Below are positions 22,732-31,270 of a stretch of 64,000 nt of DNA, in pieces. Every line of letters begins with the position of its first letter. Positions within the stretch are counted from its first letter, which is position 1. Source of the stretch: Tabrizicola sp. (lineage in GTDB: Bacteria; Pseudomonadota; Alphaproteobacteria; Rhodobacterales; Rhodobacteraceae); NCBI RefSeq assembly GCF_022842145.1, contig NZ_JALHQD010000007.1, positions 203,159-267,158 of the forward strand, read 5' to 3'. Position numbers and translations under genes: made by a program. A model generated the notes under the pieces. It made no database searches. It worked only from the letters and a program-made list of their open reading frames with translations, and had not been told where the DNA came from.

Positions 22732-24084
22732 TCACCAGTGCGCGACAGCCTCCCGCCACGCGCCGACATAGCAGGTCCAGACCGCATCCCGCTCCGGCAG
22801 GACCTCCACCGCCGCAGGCCCCTTCGCCTGCAACGGCCCCGCCAGCAGCGCCGCGCCCAACCCCGTCCCGGCCCCTTGGCCCGAGCCGCGCACGACCCGC
22901 CCCGTCGCCGTCGCCAGCATCCGCAGGAACGCGAGGTTCCCCCCAAACGCCCCCTCCACGATCACCGGCCCCTCCGCCCCGGCCAGATCAAGACACTCCG
23001 CCCCCATCATAGCTGCATAGAACGAGGCCGCCGCCATCCGCGCGCCGCCTTCCGGCTCGCCACCAATCCAGCCGAACCGCTTGCCCGGAAACGGCCCCGT
23101 GTCCGGATGCAAGGACGGCATCGCCATCACCCGCCCCTCCAGCACCGCGCGCAAATCCTCTGGCGAGGGCTCCACGATCCGCCCCCCCATGATTTCGTCC
23201 ATCTCGCGCCCGCCCATGAACCGCGCCGTCGGCACCGGCTGGCCCAGGGCGTTGACGTTCACCAGCACATCGCGGCTTGCGTCCAACTCCACCGGACGCC
23301 CGCCCAGGGCCATCACGATCATCCAGGTCCCCGTCGACAGCACCCCGCAGGGCGCCTCTGCCAGATGCGGCACCAGCGAGGCGTTGGAATCATGGATCCC
23401 GCACAGGACCGGCGTCCCCACCGCCAACCCCGTCGCCTCGGCAACCTCAGGCAGCACCGGCCCCAGCACATCGGCCGCCTTGCGGACCGGAGGAAACAAC
23501 CCCTCCCAGCCCATCCGGCCGACCAGGGACGAAAACCGTCCCGCCCACGGGTTCCACAGATCCGTATGGCAGCCCAGCGACGTCGCCTCGCTCGCAGCCA
23601 CGCCGGACAACCGGAACGACCAATACTGCGCCAGCATCAGCACATGGCGGACCCGCGCGAACTCCGCCGGATGCGCCCGCGACAGCCAGAACACCTGTGC
23701 GCCCACGTTCAGTCCAACCGGCAAACGCGGGGACCCCGTCTCGGCAAACCCCGGCCGAACCGCGCCATACTCGGCGGCAAGCGTATCGGGCCCGTCATGC
23801 TCATAATCCAGCATCGGCAGCGCCAGCGCGCCCGCCTCGTCCACCAGAACGCAAGCCGCGCCATGCGTGGTGATCGACACAGCGTCAACTCCCCGCGCTG
23901 CCGCCAGCTTCAGCCCAGCCAGCGCAAAGCCCCACAGCGCGTCCAGGTCATGATGCGGATAAAGCCCACCGCGCACCACCGCGTTGGGCGTCCGCGCCAG
24001 CACCTCCTCGGCGCCCGTGGCAAGGTCCACGACCAAGACCTTGGCGTTGGTCTTGCCAATATCCAGCACCGCAATCCGCCGCAT
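22732..24084 (-). CDS. rhaK: FGGY-family kinase, probable rhamnulokinase
   Basis: A 450-residue sugar kinase of the FGGY family, predicted to phosphorylate L-rhamnulose to L-rhamnulose-1-phosphate. Visible landmarks are the N-terminal phosphate-binding LDIGKTNAKVLVVD, the Gly-His-Asp segment LCGIHDSNASLVPHL with the catalytic-type Asp, and the adenosine-binding STGTWMIVMALGG and VIVEGAFGGNLAFLRML. This type of kinase serves as RhaK in rhizobial rhamnose loci. It converges on rhaM and is transcribed alone from its own promoter, not with rhaDI. A GGGGGG stretch lies 7 bases before the ATG. Confidence 0.87.
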   Translation of the reverse strand: MRRIAVLDIGKTNAKVLVVDLATGAEEVLARTPNAVVRGGLYPHHDLDALWGFALAGLKLAAARGVDAVSITTHGAACVLVDEAGALALPMLDYEHDGPDTLAAEYGAVRPGFAETGSPRLPVGLNVGAQVFWLSRAHPAEFARVRHVLMLAQYWSFRLSGVAASEATSLGCHTDLWNPWAGRFSSLVGRMGWEGLFPPVRKAADVLGPVLPEVAEATGLAVGTPVLCGIHDSNASLVPHLAEAPCGVLSTGTWMIVMALGGRPVELDASRDVLVNVNALGQPVPTARFMGGREMDEIMGGRIVEPSPEDLRAVLEGRVMAMPSLHPDTGPFPGKRFGWIGGEPEGGARMAAASFYAAMMGAECLDLAGAEGPVIVEGAFGGNLAFLRMLATATGRVVRGSGQGAGTGLGAALLAGPLQAKGPAAVEVLPERDAVWTCYVGAWREAVAHW

Positions 24085-24327
24085 GCCAAAGCCCCCCTGC
24101 GATACCGCAAGAAACAGCCTATCCGACTGATTCTAGGGAAGGAAGCGCAAGGTTCGATCCCGGACAGACCGCACCGTGCCCGGCTTCTCCATCACCTGTG
24201 CCTGGAAAGCACAGTGCCGATTATTCTGTCGCAGCCGGGATCGTCTGCCGGTCGCCCGTTGTTTCCACAACGGCTCTCGCGCTCCCCCAGGACCGCAGAA
24301 GACGCTATCAACCAAAGGAACAACAAC

Positions 24328-24564
24328 ATGAAACTGCTTGCACTCGCCCTGGCCGTCTTCACTGCCATTCCGGCGCACGCCGGGGGACCGGTGATTATCG
24401 AAGAACCACCAGAACTTGGCCGACCCGCGGTTATCTTCTCGCCAGGCGAGAAAATTGCGCTCGGCGCCGGGCTCCTACTTGTCGGAGCGCTGCTTCTTGG
24501 GGGTGGAGGTTCAGACAACTGCTCGTGCAACACTCTGGGTGAAGCGGGGCAGTGCACCTGCTGA
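24328..24564 (+). CDS. Small secreted or membrane protein with Cys-rich tail
   Basis: A 78-residue protein with a clear signal peptide (MKLLALALAVFTAIPAHA, cleavage near residue 18), a Pro/Glu-containing stretch, a second hydrophobic Gly-rich segment (ALGAGLLLVGALLLGGGG, about 44-61), and four cysteines at the end (CSC and CTC). The hydrophobic segment could anchor it in the membrane with the cysteines exposed. I do not recognise a family. It stands alone 243 bp from rhaK and before tRNA-Arg; the open frame extending upstream runs antisense to rhaK and is not real. Confidence 0.6.
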   Translation: MKLLALALAVFTAIPAHAGGPVIIEEPPELGRPAVIFSPGEKIALGAGLLLVGALLLGGGGSDNCSCNTLGEAGQCTC

Positions 24565-24679
24565 GAACGCTCTGGTGTCCAGCCCCGGCGTGGGCTGGCA
24601 TCCGCAACGGCACCGCCAGAAATTCCGTTCGCACTGGCTGGCCGCAGCTCTTCCAGCTGGCCGTCCTGACATCAGATGA

Positions 24680-24755
24680 TGGTGACCCCGGATGGATTCG
24701 AACCATCGACCTGCCGCTTAGGAGGCGGCCGCTCTATCCCCTGAGCTACGGGGCC
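24680..24755 (-). tRNA. tRNA-Arg (CCT anticodon)
   Basis: Read on the minus strand, a full cloverleaf is present: acceptor GGCCCCG paired with CGGGGTC, D-arm GCTC...GAGC, anticodon stem GCCGC/GCGGC around the loop CTCCTAA, T-arm GATGG-TTCGAAT-CCATC, and an encoded CCA. It decodes AGG. No integrase or displaced copy of the 3' end is seen nearby. Confidence 0.96.
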
Positions 24756-24915
24756 CCGTGTCTGGACCTGCTTCGTCATGCGACGAAACGCGCGGCAATT
24801 CAACCTTTGGAAATGAAAAGGGGAGGCAAGTTTTGGCCCACTACCCCCCCTTTGGTCCGTCGTGTCCAGTTTGAGAGCTTGCAGGACACGCCAGATATGG
24901 CCAGCACAAGGTGGC

Positions 24916-24976
24916 TGTTAGCGGTAACAATAGCAGACGAAACCGCCTTGGACAAGCCTTCTCTTTGGCGGTAACA
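24916..24976 (+). promoter_or_regulatory. Two operator-like sites upstream of the LacI-family gene
   Basis: TGTTAGCGGTAACA (24916-24929) is a near-perfect palindrome with a central CG, the usual form of LacI/GntR-type operators. A weaker second half-match, TTTGGCGGTAACA, lies at 24964-24976. Both precede the regulator start at 25005, suggesting autorepression. Confidence 0.6.
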
Positions 24977-25004
24977 AGGGGTACCGCATGAACGGAAGAG
25001 CGCC

Positions 25005-26018
25005 TTGACCAAGCCCACCCCCGACCCGCGCCACACCCTGACCCTCCGCGACGTGTCCGAGGCCTCAGGCGTTTCCGAAATGACGGTCAGCCGGGTCCTG
25101 CGCAACCGCGGCGATGTCTCGGCCCCGACGCGGGAAAAGGTGCTGGAGGCCGCCCGCGCCCTTGGCTACGTCCCGAACAAGATCGCCGGTGCACTCGCCT
25201 CGCAGCGCGTGAACCTGGTCGGCGTGGTGATCCCGTCGCTGTCGAACATGGTCTTCCCCGAAGTGATGACCGGCATTTCCGAAGTGCTGGACGGCACCGG
25301 CCTGCAACCCGTCGTCGGCGTCACCAATTACCTGCCCGACCGCGAGGAATCGGTCATCTACGAGATGCTGTCCTGGCGTCCCTCGGGGATGATCATCGCC
25401 GGGCTTGAGCACTCCACCGCCGCCCGCGCCATGCTGGGCCGCGCCGGTATTCCCATCGTCGAGATCATGGACATCGATGGCGACCCCATCAACCACGCCG
25501 TCGGCATTTCTCACCGCCGCGCCGGCCGCCAGATGGCCGAGGCGATCATCGCCGCCGGCTACCGCAAGATCGCCTTCCTTGGCACCCAGATGCCGAACGA
25601 CTTCCGCGCCAAGAAGCGGCTGGAAGGCTTCGAAGAGGCGCTGGCCAAGGCGGGCCTGACGTTGGTGGACCGCGAATACTACTCCGGCGGCTCCGCCCTT
25701 CTGAAAGGTCGCGAGATGACCGCCGCCGTCCTCAACCGCACGCCCGACGTCGATTTCCTCTACTATTCCAACGACATGATCGGGGCAGGGGGCCTTCTTT
25801 ACTGTCTCGCCCAAGGCATCGACGTCCCCGGCCGCATTGGTCTTGCCGGATTCAACGGTGTGGAACTGCTGGACGGGCTCCCCCGGAAACTCGCCACGAT
25901 GGACGCCTGCCGTCTGGAAATCGGAAAACGCGCGGCCGAGATCATCGCGGGCAAGGCGTCCCAGGGCGAGAAGGTGGAACTCTTCCCGACGTTGCAGCGG
26001 GGCGATACGATCAGGTAA
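25005..26018 (+). CDS. LacI family transcriptional regulator (GntR-like)
   Basis: A 337-residue repressor. The N-terminal LacI helix-turn-helix and hinge (TLRDVSEASGVSEMTVSRVLRN ... LEAARALGYVPNKIAGALAS) is followed by the periplasmic-binding-protein-like effector domain. The sequence resembles gluconate repressors of the GntR/LacI group, but no gluconate genes are in the window, so its targets lie elsewhere. The TTG start at 25005 is supported by GGAAGAG 4 bases upstream; a nearby ATG at 24988 is out of frame. Two operator-like palindromes lie in the promoter region. It converges on the methyltransferase gene with a 15-bp gap. Confidence 0.85.
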   Translation: MTKPTPDPRHTLTLRDVSEASGVSEMTVSRVLRNRGDVSAPTREKVLEAARALGYVPNKIAGALASQRVNLVGVVIPSLSNMVFPEVMTGISEVLDGTGLQPVVGVTNYLPDREESVIYEMLSWRPSGMIIAGLEHSTAARAMLGRAGIPIVEIMDIDGDPINHAVGISHRRAGRQMAEAIIAAGYRKIAFLGTQMPNDFRAKKRLEGFEEALAKAGLTLVDREYYSGGSALLKGREMTAAVLNRTPDVDFLYYSNDMIGAGGLLYCLAQGIDVPGRIGLAGFNGVELLDGLPRKLATMDACRLEIGKRAAEIIAGKASQGEKVELFPTLQRGDTIR

Positions 26019-26033
26019 GCCGCGGCCCGGCCT

Positions 26034-26852
26034 TCAAGCGAGGCTGGCGCCTGCCGGCTTGATCCAGTAACGAACATCCGCCGTTACATAGTTCAGGAAT
26101 GGCTGCTCAGGCTGCATTGCAAGAAACTCGTCGACGGCCTTCCGACAGCCTTCATAGGTTCCATAGTCGTCAACGATGACAAACCCACCCGGAACCACGG
26201 CATCATAAAGATGGTCCAGACAAAGCTTGGTTGACGCGTACCAATCGCCGTCCAGCCGTAAAATGGCAATCGGGCCGATGGTGACAATTGGAACGGTATC
26301 TTCGAACCAGCCCTTGTGAATGCGAGTAAAGTCAGTGCCGTAACCAAGCTCTTCGGCCACGAATTTCTGCACGGCCTCTGCATCGCCGGGACCGCCTATA
26401 TGGTCGTAAACACCTGATAATGGTTGCATCTTTCCCGAAAGGCTTGCCCGACTGCGCCCGGCAAACTGCTCGACTTCAGTCAAAGCACGCTCACCATCAA
26501 CGGCGGGGTCCGGCTCGCAGATATCATCAAAGATGTCGAACAGGTGAATCGGACGACGGTCCGCACCATAGGCCATGTTCGCCAGCGCCATCAGCCCGCC
26601 AACACCACCCTTCCAGACACCACATTCGACATAGGCACCCGGGAGGCCCTTCAATTCGCAATGTCGAATCTGCGCCCAAAGTGAAAGAAGCGAGGCGTGC
26701 GCCACCATTGTCCGCGACCTAACCCGCGGGATCGCAAGCAGCGCGTCGGCCTCGCCGTCATAGCCCAGCCGCTCGTTCGGAATGGCAGTTGCCGTACTTT
26801 CACTGCGGCCAAAAAGCTTGCCGACTTTGCGCAATTCCCGCCTGACACCCAT
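26034..26852 (-). CDS. TylF/MycF-type O-methyltransferase family protein
   Basis: A 272-residue SAM-dependent methyltransferase related to macrocin O-methyltransferase (TylF). Features are YVECGVWKGGVGGLMALAN (SAM-binding motif I), IHLFDIFDD, and the metal-binding acidic region LRLDGDWYASTKLCLDHLYDAVVPGGFVIVDDYG. In this family the acceptor is usually a sugar hydroxyl. The ATG at 26852 is preferred to a TTG at 26882. The base composition is slightly less GC-rich than its neighbours, a weak hint of transfer. The acceptor here is unknown; a surface polysaccharide sugar is possible. Confidence 0.8.
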   Translation of the reverse strand: MGVRRELRKVGKLFGRSESTATAIPNERLGYDGEADALLAIPRVRSRTMVAHASLLSLWAQIRHCELKGLPGAYVECGVWKGGVGGLMALANMAYGADRRPIHLFDIFDDICEPDPAVDGERALTEVEQFAGRSRASLSGKMQPLSGVYDHIGGPGDAEAVQKFVAEELGYGTDFTRIHKGWFEDTVPIVTIGPIAILRLDGDWYASTKLCLDHLYDAVVPGGFVIVDDYGTYEGCRKAVDEFLAMQPEQPFLNYVTADVRYWIKPAGASLA

Positions 26853-27037
26853 TTCGCCCCACCTGTCTCTCCGTCGGTGCAACCAAGCCGACGTCGAGCA
26901 AAAACGCCTTCACCCAACTCATCTGACATTTGCAGTTGAGTTGGTAAACCAGATTTCTGCCAGACGCAGTATGGGCCTCTTCCGTTCCACGTGGCGTTGG
27001 CCGTTGACCACTGGCCCAAGCCACAGCATAGGGGGCG

Positions 27038-27457
27038 CTACAGCGGACCGATCTCGCCCCACACGATCCCGGCCCGCCGCTGCATCTCGGGAACCCCCAG
27101 AGGATGCTCAAGGAACCCCTCGACCGGCATCAGCTCCCAGCCCTGCCCCTCGTCCCCGAAGCGGACCGAGGCGACCTCATCGACGGACAGCCAGCCCCCG
27201 AAGAACACCGCCTCACGCCCCTCGTCCACCATCGACGGAAACACCCCCCGCCAGACCAGCCGGTCCGCGGGCAGCGTCAGCCCGAACTCCTCCCACAGCT
27301 CGCGCAGCAGGCAGTCCTCGGGGCTTTCCAGACCCTCCCGACCGCCGCCGGGCAGGTCCCAGAGACCGGGCCAGCGCAGGCCCGGTTTCTCATCCCTCAG
27401 GTAGACCAGCACCGAGGCCCCGCAAAACAGCGCCGCCTTGGCCCCGGTGAAGTCCAC
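27038..27457 (-). CDS. Nudix hydrolase
   Basis: A 139-residue Nudix protein. The full Nudix box is visible: G-x5-E-x7-REUXEEXGU as GGREGLESPEDCLLRELWEE followed by FGL, residues about 37-60. This binds divalent metal and hydrolyses nucleoside diphosphates linked to another group. The specific substrate cannot be assigned. It starts 13 bp after the NfeD-like gene and is probably transcribed with it. Confidence 0.9.
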   Translation of the reverse strand: MDFTGAKAALFCGASVLVYLRDEKPGLRWPGLWDLPGGGREGLESPEDCLLRELWEEFGLTLPADRLVWRGVFPSMVDEGREAVFFGGWLSVDEVASVRFGDEGQGWELMPVEGFLEHPLGVPEMQRRAGIVWGEIGPL

Positions 27458-27470
27458 CCTCAGGACCCGG

Positions 27471-27752
27471 TCAGGGCTTGTCGTTGATATCGCGGTCCCA
27501 GATCTTCACCTGGCCCTCGCGCACGCCCACCACCCGGCGCAGCACCAGCCAGGCGACCACCGAGACGACCGCGAAAATCAGGACCAGCGCGGGCAGCCCG
27601 GCCGGAAGGCCAAACCCGACCAGCGCGCCGGTGACGATCGCCCCGACGGCGAAGCCCAGGAAGATGTAGCCGGGCGCCAGGATCTCCAGCACACCCAGGG
27701 CAAAGCCCAGGACCACCCAGGCCCACCAGGTCCCGACAAGCGACGTCAGCAT
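27471..27752 (-). CDS. NfeD-like membrane protein
   Basis: A 93-residue short-form NfeD protein with two or three hydrophobic helices (WAWVVLGFALGVLEILAPGYIFLGFAVGAIVTGALVG and a following LVLIFAVVSVVAWLVL) and a short polar C-terminus. It lacks the protease and most of the soluble OB-fold domain. Short NfeD proteins are typically encoded next to SPFH proteins and act with them in membrane quality control or lipid microdomains. Here the SPFH gene ends just 1 base before this start. Confidence 0.88.
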   Translation of the reverse strand: MLTSLVGTWWAWVVLGFALGVLEILAPGYIFLGFAVGAIVTGALVGFGLPAGLPALVLIFAVVSVVAWLVLRRVVGVREGQVKIWDRDINDKP

Positions 27753-27753
27753 C

Positions 27754-28635
27754 TCAACCCCGTCCTTTCAGCATCTTGAAGGCATCCCCGAACGCCTCCA
27801 GCGCGCTGGCCGGGATCAGGATCGTCTGCTTGCCCTGGCCGACAGCGATGGCTTCCATCGCTTCGACCTGCTTCAGCGCCACCTGGAACTGCGCTGCCTC
27901 CAGCCCGTTTTCCTTGATCGCACCGGCGATGACGCCGGTCGCATAGGCCTCGGCGTCGGCGGTCACGCGGCGGGCCTTGGCGGCCTGTTCGGCGGCGTAA
28001 AGATCGGCGTCGGCACCCAGCTCGACTGACCGCTTCTTGCCCTCGGCCTCCATCACCTGCGCACGCCGCGCCCGCTCGGCGTTCAGCTGCTGCAGCATGG
28101 CAGCGCGGGTCTGTTCGTCCAGGTTGACGTCCAGGATTTCGGCCCGGGTCACCTCGACCCCCCAATCATCGACCATCGCCGTAACCTGCTCGCGCACCCG
28201 CTCGATCAGCTGGGCGCGGTTGGACTGGACCTGGTCAAGCTCCAGCTTGCCGATCTCGGACCGGACGATGCCGGCCACGGTGGTCGCGATGGCGCCATCC
28301 ACGTCCCGGATCCGGTAGACGGTCTTTTCTGGTTCCGTCACGCGGTAGAAGACCGAGGTTTCGACCTTCACCAACACGTTGTCGGCGGTGATCGCATCCT
28401 GGCTGGCGGTGGGGAGCTGGCGTTCCAGCACGGAAACCTTGTGGGCGATCCGGTCCAGGAACGGGACCAGGAAGTTGATCCCCGGCCCAAGCACCGACCG
28501 CAGCCGACCAAAGCGTTCCACCACGTGCTTTTCCGACTGGGGAACGATGCGGACCCCCAGGAAAATCGAGATGATGATGAATAGAGCGATAAAGATATAG
28601 ACCAGCGGCCAGCCGATAAGGTCTTGGATGTCCAC
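27754..28635 (-). CDS. SPFH/band 7 protein, stomatin-like (QmcA type)
   Basis: A 293-residue membrane-anchored SPFH protein. An N-terminal hydrophobic helix (WPLVYIFIALFIIISIFLGV, about 9-28) is followed by the band-7 domain (IVPQSEKHVVERFGRL, FLDRIAHKVSVLERQL) and a long Ala/Glu-rich coiled coil (LNAERARRAQVMEAEGKKR), the region that drives oligomerisation. It probably organises membrane microdomains and regulates proteolysis together with NfeD. The GTG at 28635 is chosen because GAGGGGG lies 6 bases upstream; the open TTG frame to 28683 lacks a ribosome-binding site. Confidence 0.9.
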   Translation of the reverse strand: MDIQDLIGWPLVYIFIALFIIISIFLGVRIVPQSEKHVVERFGRLRSVLGPGINFLVPFLDRIAHKVSVLERQLPTASQDAITADNVLVKVETSVFYRVTEPEKTVYRIRDVDGAIATTVAGIVRSEIGKLELDQVQSNRAQLIERVREQVTAMVDDWGVEVTRAEILDVNLDEQTRAAMLQQLNAERARRAQVMEAEGKKRSVELGADADLYAAEQAAKARRVTADAEAYATGVIAGAIKENGLEAAQFQVALKQVEAMEAIAVGQGKQTILIPASALEAFGDAFKMLKGRG

Positions 28636-28795
28636 GAAAAACCCCCTCTTTACAATGGTGGCGCGTCCCACGCCCGAACGCAATGTTGCCCTTCATGCTG
28701 CGCAACGCAAGACCCCCGCCGCGAAACGGCCCGCATCTTCCCCCCGGCGGGCGAAGCGGATAGGGTCCGCGCGATCTCATGACACGGAGCCTGCC

Positions 28796-29041
28796 ATGAC
28801 CCAGCGCCTGCATCTCGTCTTCGGTGGCGAGCTGGTGGACCCCCAGACCAACGTCTTCCGCGACGTCGGCCAGATCCATATCGTCGGGATGTTTCCCAAC
28901 TACGAAAGCGCGTTTTCGGCCTGGAAGGCCGAGGCGCAGCGCACGGTGGACAACGCCCACATGCGCTATTTCATCGCCCATATCCACCGCTTGCGCGACG
29001 AGGCCAAACCCGGCTCGGCAACCGAGGAGCTGGGCGACTGA
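28796..29041 (+). CDS. DUF4170 family protein
   Basis: An 81-residue soluble protein. The sequence, with LHLVFGGELVDPQTNVFRDV and GMFPNYESAFSAWKAEAQRTVDNAHMRYFIAH, matches the DUF4170 family, which in alphaproteobacteria is commonly encoded just before the Kdo transferase gene. Its function is not known. It starts divergently from the SPFH gene and is 5 bp from waaA, so it is probably co-transcribed with waaA and lpxK. Confidence 0.88.
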   Translation: MTQRLHLVFGGELVDPQTNVFRDVGQIHIVGMFPNYESAFSAWKAEAQRTVDNAHMRYFIAHIHRLRDEAKPGSATEELGD

Positions 29042-29046
29042 AAGCC

Positions 29047-30240
29047 ATGCCATCATCGCTGGGCCTGACGCTCTACAATCTCGGCCAGCGGCGCGAGCAG
29101 GCGGAAGGCTCGGCGCGTCCTCCGCGTCCGGCGGGGCGTCTTGTCTGGCTGCATGCCCCGGATGCCGAGGCTGTCAGTCCCATGCAGGCGCTGGCGCGCA
29201 GGCTGGTCGAAGAGGACGGCGTTCCCGTCCTCCTGACCGCGCCGGGACAGATCACGGCGCATCCTGCCGTGCTGGTGCAGCCGCCCCCCAACGACAGCCC
29301 AGCCGAGGCGCGCAGTTTCCTCGACCATTGGCGCCCCGAGATCGCCATCTTCGCCGGTGGCCAGCTGCGGCCCGCCGTGATGCACGAAGCGGCCGAACGG
29401 AAGATCCCGATGCTTGTGGTCAACGGCAGGGCTCCGGCTTTCCTGCGCGAACGGGACGGCTGGTATCCGGGCCTGATGCGTTCGGCACTGGCGCGGTTCC
29501 GCGGGATCATGGCCGTCGACGAAAGCGCCGCGCGCGCCTTCCGCAAGGGCGGCGCTGCGCTGTCCGCCGTGGCGGTCACCGGACGGATGGAGGAGGACGG
29601 CGTCGTTCTGCCCGCGACCGAGGCCGAGCGGTCGGCGCTGGCAAAGCTGCTTGCGGCCCGGCCGGTCTGGTTTGCCGCCGGCGTGACCCATGAGGAAGAG
29701 GCGGCAGTCCTGCAGGCGCACCGGATGGCCCTGCAACATTCGCACCGCCTGCTTTTAATCCTGATGCCTGAAGATCCGACCCGCGCGGCACCCCTGGCGT
29801 CGGCGCTGGAAGCCGACGACTGGGCCTTGGCACAGCGTGCACTCGAAGAAGAGCCCGAGCCGGACATCGAGGTCTTCGTCGTCGACAACCCGGCAGAATA
29901 TGGGCTCTGGTATCGGCTTGCCCCGGTCTGTTTCCTGGGTGGCAGCCTTATGGGCAAAGGCCCGACCCGCAATCCGATGGAGGCCGCGGCGCTGGGGTCA
30001 GCGATCCTGCATGGTCCGCGCACCGGCCTGTCAGGGCCGATCTTCGGTCGCCTTGGTGCTGCGCGGGCGACGCGGGCGGTGGCCTCCGCCACGGGCCTTG
30101 GCGAGGCGCTTGGTGATCTCCTTGCGCCGGACCGCGCCGCGCGGCTGGCCCAGGCCGCCTGGGCCGTTGCCAGCGACGGGGCCGAGGTGACCGAACTGGT
30201 GCTTACCCGCGTTCGCGCCATCATGGACGGGGACGAATGA
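29047..30240 (+). CDS. waaA: 3-deoxy-D-manno-octulosonic acid (Kdo) transferase
   Basis: A 397-residue inner-membrane-associated glycosyltransferase that adds Kdo from CMP-Kdo to lipid IVA, the first step of lipopolysaccharide core assembly. The N-terminal half (GRLVWLHAPDAEAVSPMQALARRL) and the C-terminal donor-binding half (VCFLGGSLMGKGPTRNPMEAAALGSAILHGP) match the WaaA family; the GG-S and N-P-x-E-A motifs are clear. The first lobe is somewhat divergent from E. coli WaaA. It overlaps lpxK by ATGA and follows the DUF4170 gene by 5 bp. Confidence 0.9.
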   Translation: MPSSLGLTLYNLGQRREQAEGSARPPRPAGRLVWLHAPDAEAVSPMQALARRLVEEDGVPVLLTAPGQITAHPAVLVQPPPNDSPAEARSFLDHWRPEIAIFAGGQLRPAVMHEAAERKIPMLVVNGRAPAFLRERDGWYPGLMRSALARFRGIMAVDESAARAFRKGGAALSAVAVTGRMEEDGVVLPATEAERSALAKLLAARPVWFAAGVTHEEEAAVLQAHRMALQHSHRLLLILMPEDPTRAAPLASALEADDWALAQRALEEEPEPDIEVFVVDNPAEYGLWYRLAPVCFLGGSLMGKGPTRNPMEAAALGSAILHGPRTGLSGPIFGRLGAARATRAVASATGLGEALGDLLAPDRAARLAQAAWAVASDGAEVTELVLTRVRAIMDGDE

Positions 30241-31229
30241 TGCGCGCCCCCGGCTTCTGGTGGCGCGCGCCAGATCACCCGGGGCTGCTGCCGCGCCTCC
30301 TTGCCCCCCTGGGCTGGCTTTACGCCGCAGGCACCGCCCGCCGCTTGCGCCAGCCGGGCCTTGAGCCACAGGTCCCGGTGATCTGCGTCGGCAACCTGAC
30401 CGCCGGGGGCGCGGGAAAGACCCCCACCGTCATCGCCCTCATCGAACGCCTCACCGCCAGGGGCCACAGGGTCCACGTGGTCAGCCGGGGATACGGCGGG
30501 TCGGTGGAAGGCCCCGTGCGGGTCGAGGAAGCACGCCACACCGCCGCCGAGGTTGGCGACGAGCCGCTGCTCCTCTCGGCCTTCGCCCCGGTCTGGGTCG
30601 CCCGCGACCGCGCTGCCGCAGTGCAGGCCGCCGAAGCTGCCGGAGCCCAGGTGATCCTGATGGACGACGGCTATCAGAACCCGGCCGTGCAACCCTCGCT
30701 GTCTCTGGTCGTCGTTGACGCAGCAAAGGGCTTCGGCAACGGACGCTGCATCCCCGCCGGCCCCCTGCGCGAGCCGGTGGCAACCGGCCTCGCCCGCGCC
30801 GACCTTGTCCTGACCATCGGCGCGGCCGCCGCACAGGCGCAGTTCGACACCACCTGGGGCCGCACCGTCCAGGTCCCTCGCCTGACGGGCGCGCTCCTGC
30901 CGCTGAAGATGGGCATGGATTGGAAGGGGGAGCGCCTCCTCGCCTTCGCCGGGATCGCCGACCCCTCCCGCTTCTTCGCCACCCTAAAAGCCGAGGGGGC
31001 CGAACTGATCCGCGGCGAGGCGCTGGCCGATCACGAGATGCTGTCCGAAACCCTCCTCCGCCGCCTGGAGGCCGAGGCTGCGGCCGCAGGGGCGCAGCTT
31101 GTCACCACGGAAAAGGACGCCGCCCGCCTGCCCCCGCAGTGGCGGCCGAAGGTCCTGACCCTGGTGGTCCGCCTGAAGATCGACGACTGGACCGCGCTGG
31201 ATACCCGGCTCGACCGGCTGGGCCTGTAG
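30237..31229 (+). CDS. lpxK: Tetraacyldisaccharide 4'-kinase
   Basis: A 330-residue kinase that phosphorylates the 4' position of the lipid A disaccharide on the inner face of the cytoplasmic membrane. The Walker A is GNLTAGGAGKTPT (about residues 51-63), followed by HVVSRGYGGSVEGP and DEPLLL, and MDDGYQNP, which are signature segments of LpxK. The start overlaps the waaA stop by four bases; a second ATG one codon later is equally possible. Substrate acts in the lipid A pathway directly upstream of WaaA, which explains the pairing. Confidence 0.95.
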   Translation: MMRAPGFWWRAPDHPGLLPRLLAPLGWLYAAGTARRLRQPGLEPQVPVICVGNLTAGGAGKTPTVIALIERLTARGHRVHVVSRGYGGSVEGPVRVEEARHTAAEVGDEPLLLSAFAPVWVARDRAAAVQAAEAAGAQVILMDDGYQNPAVQPSLSLVVVDAAKGFGNGRCIPAGPLREPVATGLARADLVLTIGAAAAQAQFDTTWGRTVQVPRLTGALLPLKMGMDWKGERLLAFAGIADPSRFFATLKAEGAELIRGEALADHEMLSETLLRRLEAEAAAAGAQLVTTEKDAARLPPQWRPKVLTLVVRLKIDDWTALDTRLDRLGL

Positions 31230-31270
31230 CCCGCCACAAAGGCTGGCCCGTTTCAACACTCCGGTGCGTC

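Noticed and set aside
22738..24564. 608-codon frame reading into the small secreted protein gene
   Set aside because: All but the last 78 codons are antisense to rhaK; the signal peptide at 24328 marks the real start.
24600..24760. tRNA-Arg as an integration site
   Set aside because: No integrase, no displaced 3' copy and no foreign gene block next to it.
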